A DNA stretch of 64,000 nucleotides from Phylloscopus collybita (taxonomy: Eukaryota; Chordata; Aves; Passeriformes; Phylloscopidae): contig JAJNNQ010000126.1 of the NCBI GenBank assembly GCA_027886175.1, positions 2,366,501-2,430,500 on the forward strand, given 5' to 3'. The notes below the pieces were generated by a model. The model worked only from the letters and a program-made list of their open reading frames with translations, searched no databases and was not told the DNA's origin. The position numbers were made by a program, and so were the translations under genes. This document shows, one piece after another, positions 24,181-37,459 of this stretch (positions are counted from its first letter, which is position 1; every line of letters begins with the position of its first letter).

Positions 24181-27100
24181 TTTTCTTTAGAGTATAGGGC
24201 TATGTTCTGGATTTGTGCTGCAAACGTGCTGATACACTTTTGATACACTTCAATGAAAACACGTGGGTGTTTTCTTCTATATGGAGCAGCACTTGAGCAG
24301 CATCAAAGTGTGTCTGCTGCTGACATTACCCCATTAGTGAGGAGGCTGGGGGTGCCCATGGGGTTGGGGGGTGACTCTTCTGACCCCACCTGCCCCAAGT
24401 GATATTCCAGACCACAAGATATCATTCTTGGCACATAAAGCTGGGAGAAGAAGGAAGAAGGGTATCTTTGTAGTTATGGCATTTGTTTTCCCAGGAAAAC
24501 CTTACACATGATGCAGCCATACATCCCCATAGGTTCAAGGGGGTTCTCCTTCCCAGGTGGTGACATTTGCATTCATCTGTGCTGAAATTAACACAATCCC
24601 TCTTGGCCCATTTTACCAATCACTCTAGGTCTTTTTGGACTACCTGCCCTTCACTATATTCACTGACTTGCTCTGAGACCTGTTTCACCTCTGACATGAA
24701 GCTAGATAGAGCTGAGACCATCAGTGCCCAGGCATGTCTGATGTTTTGCCTTCTGTTTTATCAGTTTTCTTATTTGGTCTGGAATAATATTTAGATGTAG
24801 CTTTCTTTTTTCCCCCAATGGCTAGTGAAACAATGTGCTTCTTGCTTTCTGACCCTTTTCTGCTCTTTCCTGTCACAGCTGTACTTCAGCTGGTTACATC
24901 GTAGCCCTTACAGTTTTAAAATCTGCATCAAGGAGCTTTTTATTTATTTGCCTGTGACATGTTTAGCAAACACTGGGTTAGTCCATCAACTCTCTTTTCT
25001 GGCATTATTGAACACTTCCACATACATTTAACATCGCTGGCTTCAAAAGTTTGAAGAATTTACATACCGAGGATTTGATCCTGTCAGTCTCTGCTCATGC
25101 AGACAGTCCATCTTTCAAAAATGAAGTCAAAGGACATATCTTGAATGAGGTAGGCTGGATACAGTCCTTCACAAAAAATACCCAGAAAATCTCAAAACAC
25201 ACTCCAGGAGACCTTTTCAGGAAAGGAAGAATCTGCTTGAGAATATGTTTTCCATATTTTTCAGTATTTAATTCTTCATATTCAACAGTGAAAATCAAAT
25301 CTGATTAGGAAAAAGGGATGGAGGGTAAAAGAAAGTTGGGAGATTTAAACTTCTAATTAGCAAGAAGCACGTTGTACAGCATTCACTGAGCAGTAAGCAA
25401 GATGAACTAGATCTCATCATTGTCAGTGAGATACATCAACATGGACATTGGACATAGAAACGTAGTGGGAATTTCCACCCAGTTTTGCTAAATAATTACT
25501 TCCTGCTTTAAAACAACCCACAGTTTTGAGGTCTTGAAAACACTCATTAGGAAGAATTAGTTTTATTTCCCTGCAAATATTTAACAATTATTACAGCATT
25601 TCCTGGTGTATGAGCACAGCACTGGTTTCTTCTCTTTATTTGGGACAGGAGGCACTACAGATGGAATATAATGAATGTCCTATGTGTGTATTCGTTATCA
25701 AAGATATCATAGAGCAACTTGCACTTAGACCTGCAAGTATAGTAATGCTTTCTCTAAGGTAATGGCACTTGTTTAGAGACAGAATTTATTACACAAGGTT
25801 GGATTTCTGCACTTTGTTATTACACCATAGTGCAGGAGATTGGCAGCGGTCAGTAAAAGATCCAGCTCTGCTGGCAATATTTTAACTGTAGGTATGTTCA
25901 TACAGGACACAGTGAAAAGAACAGCAGTGTAAATTAAACTGGTTCTAAAATAGTTGTTCCTGTTAAGTGTATCCACCACAGGAAGCAACACAGCCATGAC
26001 GCTAGGTCATCAAACATCTGGTGTAATTTCACTGTGTGTCTATACAGTGGCATTTAATACAGATTTATCATCTGTTTTTGTTGGGATGTCCAATTTTAAG
26101 AGAGCTTATGCTGTTCCCTGGGTGAGATACTGCCCTTTGGTATGTAGATCACAGCACCTAGAACCTGACAGCACTGAATTGCTGTCAGTAGGAGACACAA
26201 ATTCTTCACTGCACTGTCAGATTGCAAGACTTGAAACAACATTGCCTGTCCACAGTAGTCTGTCTAAGTGTGCTCTTTTGGCTATTTCACCCTGCACAGG
26301 ATGGACTTGTGTTGTAGCAGAATAAGGAAAAGGAAAGATGGGAATCTTAGTGTTTTGAAGGGAAAATTTATCATTCTTTTTGGGATGCAGAAAAAGCAAG
26401 ATCTTGAAGTGGTTTTTCCACAGCTATTTAGTGTAAACTGGTCATTAATGCTGAGTTTCTCCTCCCAGGTTCATAGTTTATTTAAACATTTCCTATCTTT
26501 GGAATTACAACGTATCTTCTGGAGTCTTGTGCCTGTATGTGACATCAAAATCTGTCCCTTTATCAGAATTAGTGTTTCTTGGAATATTTGGTTTCATTAA
26601 TGCCATTGGATCTTTCCATGAATGGTCGGAAAAAACCAGCAGTGAATCCTCACTGTAAATTTCCATTCTGAGTTAATTTCCACTTCAAAATCACCATCCT
26701 TGCAGGTAGTCTGTTTAATGCCAGGCACTATCCCTTGCCCTTTAAAGGGCAAGAAATCTGCAATGTAACTTCACTTTTGACTTTTGATTCTGTGGCGTTA
26801 GAGGACTTGTGAAGATTCGCGGCAAATGGAGAGGAAGGAAAGTTACATTTATACCTCAACAGGAGTTTTTGTAATGCCATTCTGCCTGGCTGGCAGAGCA
26901 GAACAGTCTCCCGCAGTCTATCTGACTGGCTAATGGTTCAATTGCAGTACACATCCTTTCTCTTCTGAGTAGCTGTGGGTGGGTGCTGAAAACAAAATGT
27001 TATGCCTGCTGGCAGGGAGCAAAGAATGTTTTCAGCTGTAGTGTAACAAAAAGTTTGTCTCACAATTTGGCAGTGAGATTTATTTTGGTACCACATTGCT

Positions 27101-30100
27101 TTCAGAGGGATATAATTATGGCTCAGGCAAAAGTTTTTCCAGTGATTTATGACCTCCTAAAAAATTACTATTTTGCCTGGTATTTTCGTTCATGTTCCTC
27201 ATCAAAAGTGATAATTTTTAATGGAAAAATTAAAAGGGAATATTTTCAACTTATTTTTGAGCATGACAAAATGCCCTTCTTCTACTATTAAAGAAGAGTT
27301 AAACTTTTTTAAGCTGGAGTGCTTTGAAAAACTTATATATTTTTTCACTAAGGATATTCTCTTCAAGGGTCAATATTCAGAGTTCAAAAAAATCCAGCCT
27401 TCAATGAAAGGTTTAACAAAGATATTATAGTCAAATATTAATGCATTTTCTTACTGGTCTTCTAAAAAAGTGAAGAAGAAATGACGAATTGCATGTCATT
27501 AGCAAAATACAGCTCTTTTGCACATTGGTTCAGTCATCATACAAATAAAGACCACAAATTCTTCAAATCCCTCTAATAGTAGAAGACATGAGCCATTAGG
27601 AAAAAAACTTCCTCCAGTAAAATCCCACAAAAGATCTATCAAAAAGATGGCAAAAGAACACAGGAAGAGTCAAAGCATAAATTTGGTAGTTACATATGGA
27701 TGCCCAGAAAAAGAGCAGATCATAACCTGACATTAAAACTGGGGTTTTTACTAAGTATATCCCAAGAGTTAATAAAAAATCTAGAACCCACAGAAGTCTT
27801 CAATTAAATCATGGAAATTTTCAAATCTGTTATAGTGATAGAGAAAGCTATAGATGCCTTAGAAAGGAAGTGCCTGAGAGAATCAATTAGTTTTAAGTAA
27901 AATAAATTCATAACGGACAGGACCAGTCAGAAATGTCAGCATTCCTATATTTCCTGTTATTTGTGAAAGAAGATGGAAGTATCTGGGGTATGATTTAAAA
28001 ATGGTAGTTACACTATTAGGTAGTTAAAGGAATATGTAAATAGGTCTGAATGAAAGAGCTTTCATGTAGAAAACATGTTGAGAAATAAACCTGGCAGCAA
28101 AGAGGAAGTGCTAAGAATAGTCTGTCTGATAAATAGTTTACTTAATATCCCTGAAAAACTTTCAGCAGCCTGGAACTGGTTCAAATTCTTCTTTATCTTT
28201 GTTTATTTATTTTAATTCATGTGTTCTTTCATGTTGCTTGTATGAGTTTTATTGACTATTTCTGAGTAAAGTATGAAAAATTAATATAAATTATGAAGTA
28301 CAGAAAATTGTAATAGCACAACTGGATTCTCATTGCTGTCAACAGAAAATGATGTTAATTCTGGTTTCTTGCAGGCAGCATCCTGCTTTGGAAAAAAACT
28401 GCCTTGCCTTGTTGCTGTGATATCTTGACACAACCTGTATTATTTTAATAACAACCATTACATTACCTCCTTTTGGAGGCCAGTGGAAGCAATTGAAGGT
28501 ACATGCATTTTTTTCAGTACTGAAATGGGTACTACCCCAGTGAAATTCTGATTTTCTTAAGTTCCATGGCAGATTTGCCTCTTACTCTCTCAAGCCCATG
28601 GTTTCACCTTGGACAGATTCTTGCTGACAAACCAGTTAGGGCTGAACTTCCAGTAAAAGGCATAAGAGTTTACATGTTCCTTGGCTATGAAGCCAGACAG
28701 TACCTTCGTAGTTACACATACAGATTGTCTCCACCTTGTAAGTAATGAGTTTTCCTTTGATTAATTGCTATGCAAACTTCAGAACAATGTCTAAGCTTAA
28801 CCTGAATATGTCGAGGATGAAAAACACAGCCTAGGTTTTTGAAGTTGCTCCAACTGTTAATTACTCTTCCTATTAAAATGCTATTGCCTAATGTTCTACT
28901 TTGAGGCTCTAGGCTTTGTCCATGTTGCCTCCATATATGTTAAAATAAATCAGGTTCTGTGTCGTAGCTGTTGCTTTTCTTTTCTGATGAAAGATTGATT
29001 TTATGAGACGATGTGGATTTTTTTTTGCCATTTTATGGACTTCTATGGGCTTTTCTCTCAAATTTTTATTACTACTGTATGTGAGAGACACAATATTCGT
29101 GTCTTTACAGAAACTTATCCTAAGCAGTTTATAGCCTTTTCCATAGCTAGTGAAAAAGCTTAGTTTTTGATGAAAAAAAAAGCAGTTGTTTCAATTCCGA
29201 TTAATTCTCATCCAGAACTCCAGAACTGTGCTAGGGCATGCCACTGTTAAAAATAATCCTATTCTCATATATAGACTATTATAAAATACTGTGGTTTAGA
29301 CTATGAACAATGTGGTGGTTAAAAAGCTGATGATCAGCAGTTTTTTAATATGTTTATCTAAATATGCAAATAGCACCAATAGCACAATCACTAAAAAAAG
29401 AAAGAAAGAAAAGAAATTTTTATTCATATTTTAATGAAGTGTAGGTCCAAGCTTGAATTTAAATGTTTTCCTGTTTATAAATTTCTATATTATAATGAGT
29501 TACTGTAATAGTTGCACGAAAACCATAAATGTATTTAATAATTTTCAAATATCAGTCTTAATATTCAATATATCTTAAGAAAACAAAAAGGGTTGTGTAT
29601 TTCTAAAATATTTATTTTTTGCATATACAGCTTAGCAAACTGATATATTTATGCTGTTTTCCACTAATGTTTAAAGACAAATCCTTAATTTAATTTACAT
29701 TTTTAGTTAAGCAGTTATTCCATGGTAATGACAATCTGTGTTCAGATTTCAGTAACTGTTTATTCAAAAGAATGATGAAGAAAGAGGCACTGGTAATAAA
29801 AATATCTATATGACAAGATGCAAAGATAGATATGCTTTTTTTGGGAAAGGTCTTTTGTAGTTTCTGTTATACCTGATAGCAGGTCAAAGGAATATTTGCC
29901 AACTTCTAATAAACACTCAGTTCTCAAATTTGTGGTTGAATACCCAGATGCTTAGGTTGCTTCCCTGCTGACCAAGGTGATTTGTAAGTGAGTGTAATTA
30001 TTGATACTTCAGGCCTTTGTCAAACCCTTCATTTAATTCAATTTATCTACAAAACAAGTTGGGTTATAACGAAGGCTAGAATAATTCAATTGTAAATACT

Positions 30101-30204
30101 TACAGTTAAAAAGCTGGATCAAGACCTTGGTCACAGGTGAAGATGGGAATCACTAGTTTAAATATGTTAGAAATACCTGATTTCATGTCATATGCAAAAT
30201 GGAT
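24181..30204. other. Unrecognised AT-rich DNA
   Basis: No gene or confident transposon. A perfect 20-bp palindrome lies at 26734-26753. The stretch 25345-25470 has a faint likeness to CR1 endonuclease sequence that I could not confirm. The frame at 25954-26325 (123 codons) and the basic frame at 27518-27730 have no recognisable domain. Confidence 0.5.
26734..26753. repeat. Perfect 20-bp palindrome
   Basis: cttgccctttaaagggcaag is identical to its own reverse complement, with no loop. No repeat family or known site is recognised. Confidence 0.9.
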
Positions 30205-30315
30205 GATGTTGGGAGGGGTCTATGGAGATTCTGAGTTCAAGGTCCTGTTCAAAATAGGGCCATCAAGAGCAGGATGCACAGGGCTGTACAGAGACCCCAC
30301 AGCCTCCCTGGGTTG
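30205..30315 (-). mobile_element. Old CR1 LINE 3'-end fragment
   Basis: Antisense CR1-like order: gttgggaggggtctatggag, aaggtcctgttcaaaatagg, gggctgtacagag, then ccccacagcctccctggg. Strongly diverged. Confidence 0.5.
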
Positions 30316-31869
30316 CAGAGTTTGACAACACTCACAGTACAAAAATAGTGGATTTGTCTATTTTTTAAAAATGTATTTTAAAGATTTAAATTGAATGTCT
30401 TATGATTGTCTCTTTAATGGTCTATTTTGCTCTTTGTTTTCTTAATTGCACTGATAAAAATACCTCATTTTGTGAGGTAGACTGGAAAAGACCTCAGAAT
30501 ATTAATTTTTGCATCTTCTGAATTCAAAGCAAGATAAATTCTGCATAAATAATCCCTCATACGTATTTGTGTAAACAAAACCTTTTTTTCAAAAATCATC
30601 CAATCTTGAAAATTTCAGTCCTAGGTCAAGTGTCCCAGTACTTCACTATCTCACCATGAAAGACTTTTCCTGGTGCTTAAGGTAATCTCACTTAGTGTGG
30701 TTGGCCCAGTACTTCTTGTATATTTTATAGGGCCACGGAGAAATTATGATTCCATTCTGGAAAACATATTTGCCTATTTTCAGACTCTTGTCCCAGTTCT
30801 GTCAGTCTTCTCTCAGCTGTATCAATCCCCTTCTCAGTCATCCTTCCTATGTCATTTTTCCTGAGCCTCTGATCATCCAAGATACTCTTCCATGAGCTTT
30901 ATTTTCTGAAAGAGTTGTGTCCTTCTTGAGGTACTATACAGCATGCAACATGGTACTACAGCTAAAGCCATGCTGGTAATAATAAATAGAACATTTTTTT
31001 TCACCTGTCCTGCACATTGGTTTACTCTGCTTCATTTCATATGCTATTCATGCATGCTAGTTTAGATTTAATTTAAGATCAGCAGTGGGCAATACAAAAA
31101 TAAAATACTCAAACAGTTATGTATGCAGGATGCCTCTTAGGCTGTATGAGAGCAGTTTGAGACTTCCTCATCATTGATATATGGCTTATGAGTTATCTAC
31201 ATTTGAACTTAAACATAAGGTGCTGATTTGGACTTCAGAAAATCTGGAGGCAAATGATCTCTTGTGGATAGGAGGCTATGGGATGGGAGGCTGATGGCTA
31301 ACTGAGTCATGCTTAGTCCTCTTCAGATACTAAGTGTAAAACTTTCTGGTGGATTTAAAAAGAGCATTAAAGATATAGACAGCAATAGGAACTACAAGAG
31401 AAGTTTGCAAACGCTGGTGTTCCCTCGATTGAAGAAAACTAAGAAGAAATGGTTATTTAGCTATTTAGTATTTAGTATAGAAAAGAGCTTTAAATGGAGA
31501 ACAAGCTACTCAATCCAATTGCTTTAATCAGTCCTTAAGGTCTGATAAAGAACTAAAGGTTTATCTGCAAACATTGAATAATTTAACTGCAGTATGCAAG
31601 CAAACCAAAAGGAATAGTACTGCTGGATGAATTGTTTAGAGTCAATGTCTATCTAATTAAGTCTCTTTTTTTAGCACATTACCTATAAAAAAAATTTAAA
31701 GAAGTACCTTGATTTTTTCTAACATCTTCGGAGACTAGAGTGATCATAAACAAGTGAAGTTTACAGCAGGCAGAGTGTTTTTTTTTCTTTAATGTGTGAT
31801 CTGACTGATCATTGGCAGACATGGAGAAAAGTCCTGAAAAGTTCATTTCTGATTGTATTATTAAATAAC
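30316..31869. other. Unrecognised AT-rich DNA
   Basis: No gene or repeat recognised. Confidence 0.5.
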
Positions 31870-32169
31870 ATTTGTAGCCCTGGTCCGTGCCCGAGATGTT
31901 TTGGTTTTATGAAACTCTTTTCCCAGGGAATTTTCTGTAAACAACAGACATGTTTTTCTAACTGTAACCTTGTCTACATTCCTTTCCCCAGAAGGGACTT
32001 CTTCTTGATGTCCCTCTGGTCTGACCAATGTGATCAAAGAGGTTTGTCTTTGTTTCACCAATCAAATTGGTCTGTGTAGAATAATAGAAAAAGAGAGACA
32101 CGTCCCAATAATAAAGGAGTCATTTTCAGCCTTCTGAAGCTGGAGTCTGTGTAGTTGTGGTGTACAACA
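31870..32169 (+). mobile_element. Probable solo LTR
   Basis: About 300 bp, more GC-rich than its flanks, that reads like an avian LTR: a CCAAT motif (about 32058-32062), an aataataaagg poly(A)-type signal near 32110-32116, then a gaagctggagtctgtgt segment and an end at acaaca (32164-32169). A start at tgtagccc (31873) is plausible. No target duplication was found, so the limits are tentative. Confidence 0.45.
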
Positions 32170-32226
32170 GTGTCAACGTTCAGATTGATAATATGATTGA
32201 AAGCATTACTTTTGTTTTATCTTTAG

Positions 32227-32291
32227 AGAGTGGAGCAAAGACTAATCTCTTGACTAATGTAGAAGAGGAAAAATGTTGTGCTTCATGATGG
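32227..32291 (+). other. Segment with strong splice signals, candidate non-coding exon
   Basis: 65 nt between a near-ideal acceptor (tgttttatctttag, AG at 32225-32226) and a near-ideal donor (gatgg then gtaagt, GT at 32292-32293). All three frames contain a stop. Frame 3 runs 19 codons before a TGA seven bases from the donor. If spliced, it would be a non-coding or last-coding exon. It starts 57 bp after a probable LTR, which could act as its promoter. No transcript evidence is available. Confidence 0.25.
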
Positions 32292-33959
32292 GTAAGTCAC
32301 AGTAGAGCTAGAAGTATAAGAAAGAGGCAAAAGAAAAGGAAAATATATACAAGTAGGGAGATGTGACTTAAGGAATCCCACAGTCCTTAAGTGTGGGTGT
32401 ATCCCACTGAGTCTCCTCTGTACTTTTGGAAGTATAGACTTACAGTAGTCTTCTTGAAACAGTCTCATTTTCCTCTGTTTAGTCCTCTGTTCTTCAGACC
32501 TCCAATGTTATGCTTCCATGATTTCTAGCTGCTGTTGCCTAAAGACTATTTCCACCTGTACGATGGGCACTCATTTAGTTGGAGGCACTTCTTATCTGGC
32601 CTGAACTATCATGCTACAAATGCTGTAAGGATTTTTTTTTTTTAAATATAGTTTCTCTCTGTCTGCTTTGAAAGGGTGGGTATGTTGGTTTCATTTACTT
32701 TCTGAATGTGAAATGAACTTTGAACTTTATTCTGTTTTGCTTCAAAGGAATCGGTGAGAGTGAAGTAATGATGGATGCAGCTCAGGTAAAACTGGTATTC
32801 ACTCTCAAATAATGATTCAACAATGCTTTGCATGGGGACTGAAAGAGAACTTTGTTTAATTATTAGTACAGGAATATTTAGAAATCGACCTGTACTGAGT
32901 ACAGCATCTGGGAATTAGCATCTTATTGTTGCAAATTATAACCTGAATTTGTCACTTTTTACCAACACAGGTAACCCTAGTCAGATCATCAGGTTCCTAA
33001 TTTATGAACTACACCAATATTCCTTCTCTCACTTCCCAGAAACATATTTTCATAAAAAATGAGGCAATAATTTTAATTCCAGATTAAAAATTCACATACT
33101 GACTCAGAAGAAAGCAAATATACTTAGAAGAGGAGCTCAGAAAAGAAAAAAAAGAATCTCTAAAAGCACCCAGTCCCTCTTTGGTGTTGTACTTAAGCTT
33201 GTTACAGAAACAATAGTAAAGCACAGTTTGATACAAAGATGTATTTTATAAAAGACATATTCCGAGCAGACTTAAGAAAAAGAACTGAATTTAGCCTTTT
33301 TATTTTCTAAAATATAGGCAACCTTTGATTCACTGACATTATTTCTTTAACTGTTGTGATCTGACTTTTTTCCTTCAAAATCCTATGGATTTATTTTTCT
33401 GACACTTCTGACTTTCTTACTTCTATTTTCTGGTTGTATACTTTGCAGAAGAGGTCTTTCCACGATAGTGGTTGCCATAAAAAATTTACAGACTGGTGAG
33501 AATTAAGGAATTGTTTTGAAGATGCACAGAAAGCAGAATGCACAATGCAAAACAAATTGTGACAACCTAGGTAGCTTGTGACAAACAACCCAGGGAAAAT
33601 AAAAAACCCCAAACTATGTTGTAATGAAAACCTTTTTCTTTACTTCTGGTTATTCCTATAGTTCACATTCTTGATTGTGAGTGGAGCAGCAAGGCATCTG
33701 GCAATGCTGGGTTAACAGCTCATGTTCACTTGCAAAGATTTGTTTTTGATAGCTCCTTAGTTTACTTTGAAGAGTAAGGGTGACAGGGGAGAGATGGGGG
33801 CAGGAACACCTCTGCTGACAAGAGAGGAAGACTTTCATCGAGGTTTTAGGGAATGGTGAGCAAAGCCTAAGGAGAGGTGCAAGGAGGCATGATGGATGGT
33901 AAGGAAGTCCCTGGGGACACAACATGAAGGAGGCTTTCCAATTTGCAATCAGTAAAGAG
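32292..33959. other. Unrecognised AT-rich DNA
   Basis: No gene recognised. The part from about 33700 may be a more diverged 5' portion of the CR1 that is clear from 33960. Confidence 0.5.
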
Positions 33960-34371
33960 TGTTACTGGAGGCCTATCTCAGACACCTGCATATCAGTTTG
34001 CACAGCATAGGAATCACAATGGCAGAAGATCCAGGTGCTGCTGCAGATCTTCAGTCTCGCTGGGATCACGGATAGGGTTTGCTTGAACAGAATGTTGTAA
34101 ACAATGGACAGAGAGTCCACACAGATCAGGAAGGCAGGGAGGAGGAGTTGCATTACACACAAAGGCCAAAAGGCCAAAAGGCCAAATGCACAAAGGTCTA
34201 ATTGGTGTTCTGTGGTTAAAGGAGCATCAAAGTCCGCTAAAGTGACTTCATGAGGGGCTTTGACTACAAACCGCCTAATAACAAGAAATTGATATGGCTT
34301 TCTTTAGAAAAATGGAAGAAACCTTACAAGTGCAGGGCCTGATTCTAGTCAGAAACATGAGTTACTCTAAC
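33960..34371 (+). mobile_element. CR1 LINE, endonuclease part, left of an LTR insertion
   Basis: Diverged CR1 endonuclease sequence in plus orientation, including a ctgcatatcagtttgcacag segment, a tgggatcacggata segment and a gcagggaggaggagttgca segment (34132-34151) that follow the conserved order. A short expansion of ggccaaaa lies inside it. It ends at the LTR at 34372, with the target sequence ctctaac at 34365-34371. Confidence 0.7.
34160..34186. repeat. (GGCCAAAA)n short tandem repeat
   Basis: About 3.3 copies of an 8-bp unit inside the CR1 endonuclease region. Confidence 0.85.
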
Positions 34372-35016
34372 TGTTGGAGTCCAGGGCATGTGGAAAACTC
34401 CTCGTGCTGCCCTGGGGGTCCGAGGCCCCGGCTGGGACCCCAGGAAAGCACTGCCTTTGACCTCAGTCCATGGGAAAAACTTCCAACACTCAGAGATGAG
34501 TTGAAAGCAGCGAAGGTGGGAAAGAAATGGTAGTTTAGTTTGTCACAGGGTGAAAATTTGTAGTTTTGGGTTTATGGTATGGAGACAGATGAGAGCAAGA
34601 TGGAGAATTTTGGGTGGTGTCTCATCTTCTTCTTCTACTCCATTTTCTGCTGTGACAGTGGCACAGAGACATTGGTAAAATGGGTTTGACACAGAGACTA
34701 TGTCTTTAGAATAGGTAGTGATTGTTGGCACAGAACAATAAATATAGCACATTTTAGGAGTTAATTGAGCTAGAAACCTTTAAGAACCTTGGAATCTTCT
34801 CTCTGGGATGGGTTTTAGCTGTGTTTCTGGAACACTAAGCCCAGGTTCGGTGGTGTGCAGAACTTGAGATAACAAATAGAATAAACAGCTCTGAAGACCA
34901 AAGCTGCAAATCTTATTTATCTCCTGGACATCTCCTTAACCTTGGTACAGGACTTTTGGAGGAAAAAGATCATCCTCCCCTCACAAGCGGGGACTCTTGA
35001 AAGGGAGTTTCCCACA
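34372..35016 (+). mobile_element. Solo LTR inserted in CR1
   Basis: A 645-bp LTR from tgttggagtcc to gtttcccaca, whose ends are imperfect inverted repeats. Target duplication ctctaac is at 34365-34371 and again at 35017-35023. The CR1 reading resumes directly after it. AATAAA signals lie at 34737-34742 and 34880-34885, both in plus sense. A GC-rich block near the 5' end (34395-34445) contrasts with AT-rich surroundings. No TATA box is obvious. A 6-bp duplication would fit an ERVK-type element; here 7 bases agree, and one may be by chance. Confidence 0.8.
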
Positions 35017-35285
35017 CTCTAACAACTACTAAAGGATGTTGAGGCCAAAGCAATCCAGAAGATTTGTGGAGTACATTGAATAAGATTTCTTGAGGGATAA
35101 GCTGACTAGAGAAGATGGTTTCCTGGACCTGTTCCTCTGAGAAAGAACTGGCTGGGAGTGCAAAGGTCATGGCAGTCTTGGCTTCAGCCAACATGAAATG
35201 GTACAACGTAAGATACTGAGAGAATTGAACAAGACTAATAGCAGAATTACAAACATGGAATTGAGAAGAGCAGAAGCATGATTAA
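35017..35285 (+). mobile_element. CR1 LINE, endonuclease part, right of the LTR
   Basis: Continuation of the CR1 from 33960. gataagctgactagagaaga, then a cttggcttcagccaacatgaaatgg segment split by substitutions (about 35170-35200), and a gaattgagaagagcagaa segment (about 35255) follow CR1 in order. Confidence 0.7.
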
Positions 35286-37459
35286 CATCTGTTTTAACTT
35301 GGTACTAAGGAACAATTTTCTGTGGTGTCATTCATTCTATTTAGTTCTGTTTGGTTTTGTGTAATTTATTGGACAGACAAATATAACTAAAGATTTAGAT
35401 TCAGGCTTCTACTCACATTTTTACAATTAAATATACCTACTAAAAACAAAGCCTCTTTGAAACTCATGTATTTATTACTTTTTAGGTTTTATTACCCATC
35501 TAGTATTTTTCTGCTTTCTTTGTATATTTATTTAAAAAGAAATAATTTCATTCCATGTGTGGAAAGGGGATATGAGTTCCAGGTACATACTTTCTGGTTC
35601 CAAATCATATGAGCACTATATAATGAAATGCCACTGAGAAGAAAGAATGAAGAAGTCAAAAGCTGAAACGTGGAAATGAAGTGCTATAATTCTGAGGAAA
35701 CTACACAGCACATTTCCCTCATTTATGAGGCTGTCATACCTTCCAACACTTGGAACAAAACTATGTAAGATGATCAAGGGGTGCTGTGTGTCAGATATAC
35801 TCCTTAAGAGTTGCATATGGTTTGTTCTGAAACAATATTTCTCCACAATTTTTTCATATGGAATGATGTCTAGAAAACTTCACTGAGGCTACATTTCTAG
35901 AAGAAAGATTTATACACACAAGGAAGAAATTTCAGCTTCTTCCAGCTTCTGAATAAGTGCTCTTTTTGGCAGTGGAAATTAAGAAGCAGAGTGCTGTCCC
36001 TTTTGACAATGTTTTCTGGTACTGTTGATAATTTCCCAGGCCCTACTAGTAGAATTTGGATTCCAGAGATAAGTTATGTAGGGGAATTCTTTTATGGCTC
36101 AGTAGTTCCCCAGTAGCAGAAATGTAGAATCCTGACAATTAAAATGAGAAAACTTGTAGGCCTCTAGGTTTAGAGAGTGAATTTTAGGGGACATATTTTG
36201 AACATGGATCCTCATAGTGTCAGATAAATAGGTAAATATCTTTAACCTCTCTAAGACTATAATGTGAATAGAGTGCTCTTGTCATCTAGGAGATCTTAGA
36301 ATAATAAGAGATTAGAAAGAAAAATGTAATTTTAATGTATCAGCTTCTTTATGTTACTCTCATCTTTCCTGAGCCACTTATAGGCATTAGTGTTTCTTTT
36401 TCACTTTTTTTTTTTTTCCTGAAGTACATGCGATTGGAAAGGCTGTAATATGCTGAGAGAAATTCGGTGGCAAAGAGAAATGAAGTACTGATACCAGTAA
36501 TCAAGACAAAATTCTGTGCAACCCTAAGGAACTGCAACAAATTGTCAGCTTCAAGTGATTCCTTCCACCCACGCACTTATTATTGTCTGTCGTGGCACAG
36601 AGGGAACAAAAAGGATGGGAATAAGTGAACATTTCAGTAAGGTTACACCTGCAGTATGATGCTGCAACCTTGTGATCTCTGAGCCCTTTCTCAAGTACTT
36701 TGTGGTGCGCTGACTTTTTTTGGAGTAAATTGCATATTCTTAAGAAAGGAAGAAGAAAATATTAGGCCTTTGACAAAAGGAATTTAAAATAAAATGAAGT
36801 ATTTTTGTCTGAATTATAGATACATGCTGTGTCATGCCTTGAAATCCTGATGGTCTGAGATAAGTTGTGGATCTTTTCTGGCATGCATTCACATTTCCTT
36901 TCAGTAGAATTCAACATTTGAGAAGAAGGGAGTTTGTATCCCTGTTATCTGATGAAGAAGAAAAAATCATGTGTTAGAAATGATGAACTGTTCATTAAAT
37001 TAAGTGGTTTGACTGAGTATTTTGTCAAGAAAAAGCCTAATGAACTCCAAAGTCAGCTTTCCTCTTTCAGGCTAATAGAAAGAAGGTGATCCTGACCTTT
37101 CAAGAACTCTAAATCCCTTATCTAGAGACTCAGTCAGGTCCATCAAACAAGGCAGGTACAAACTGAATCAACTCAATTGAAGTGTTTTCTGTAGTACAGC
37201 TAGAAGGGATTTAAGACTGTTTGGTTTTATTAAATCTGAAGAAACAGTGAAATGCAAGATGAAGTTGCAATAATCAAAGAAATTACAGGACTAGCTACTG
37301 ATGTGAACCTGATAAAAGTGATTTGTGTAGCCAATAGAAGTAATATTGTTATGTACTCAGCTGAGAAATATTTGTTAAATCATTATAAAAGTACATTAAG
37401 ATAAAATGGTGGGTCTAAATAGCATACTGTATCCCTTGTGCTAGCCTGGATGGGAGTTG
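35286..37459. other. Unrecognised AT-rich DNA
   Basis: No gene or repeat recognised. A poly-T run lies near 36405. Confidence 0.5.
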
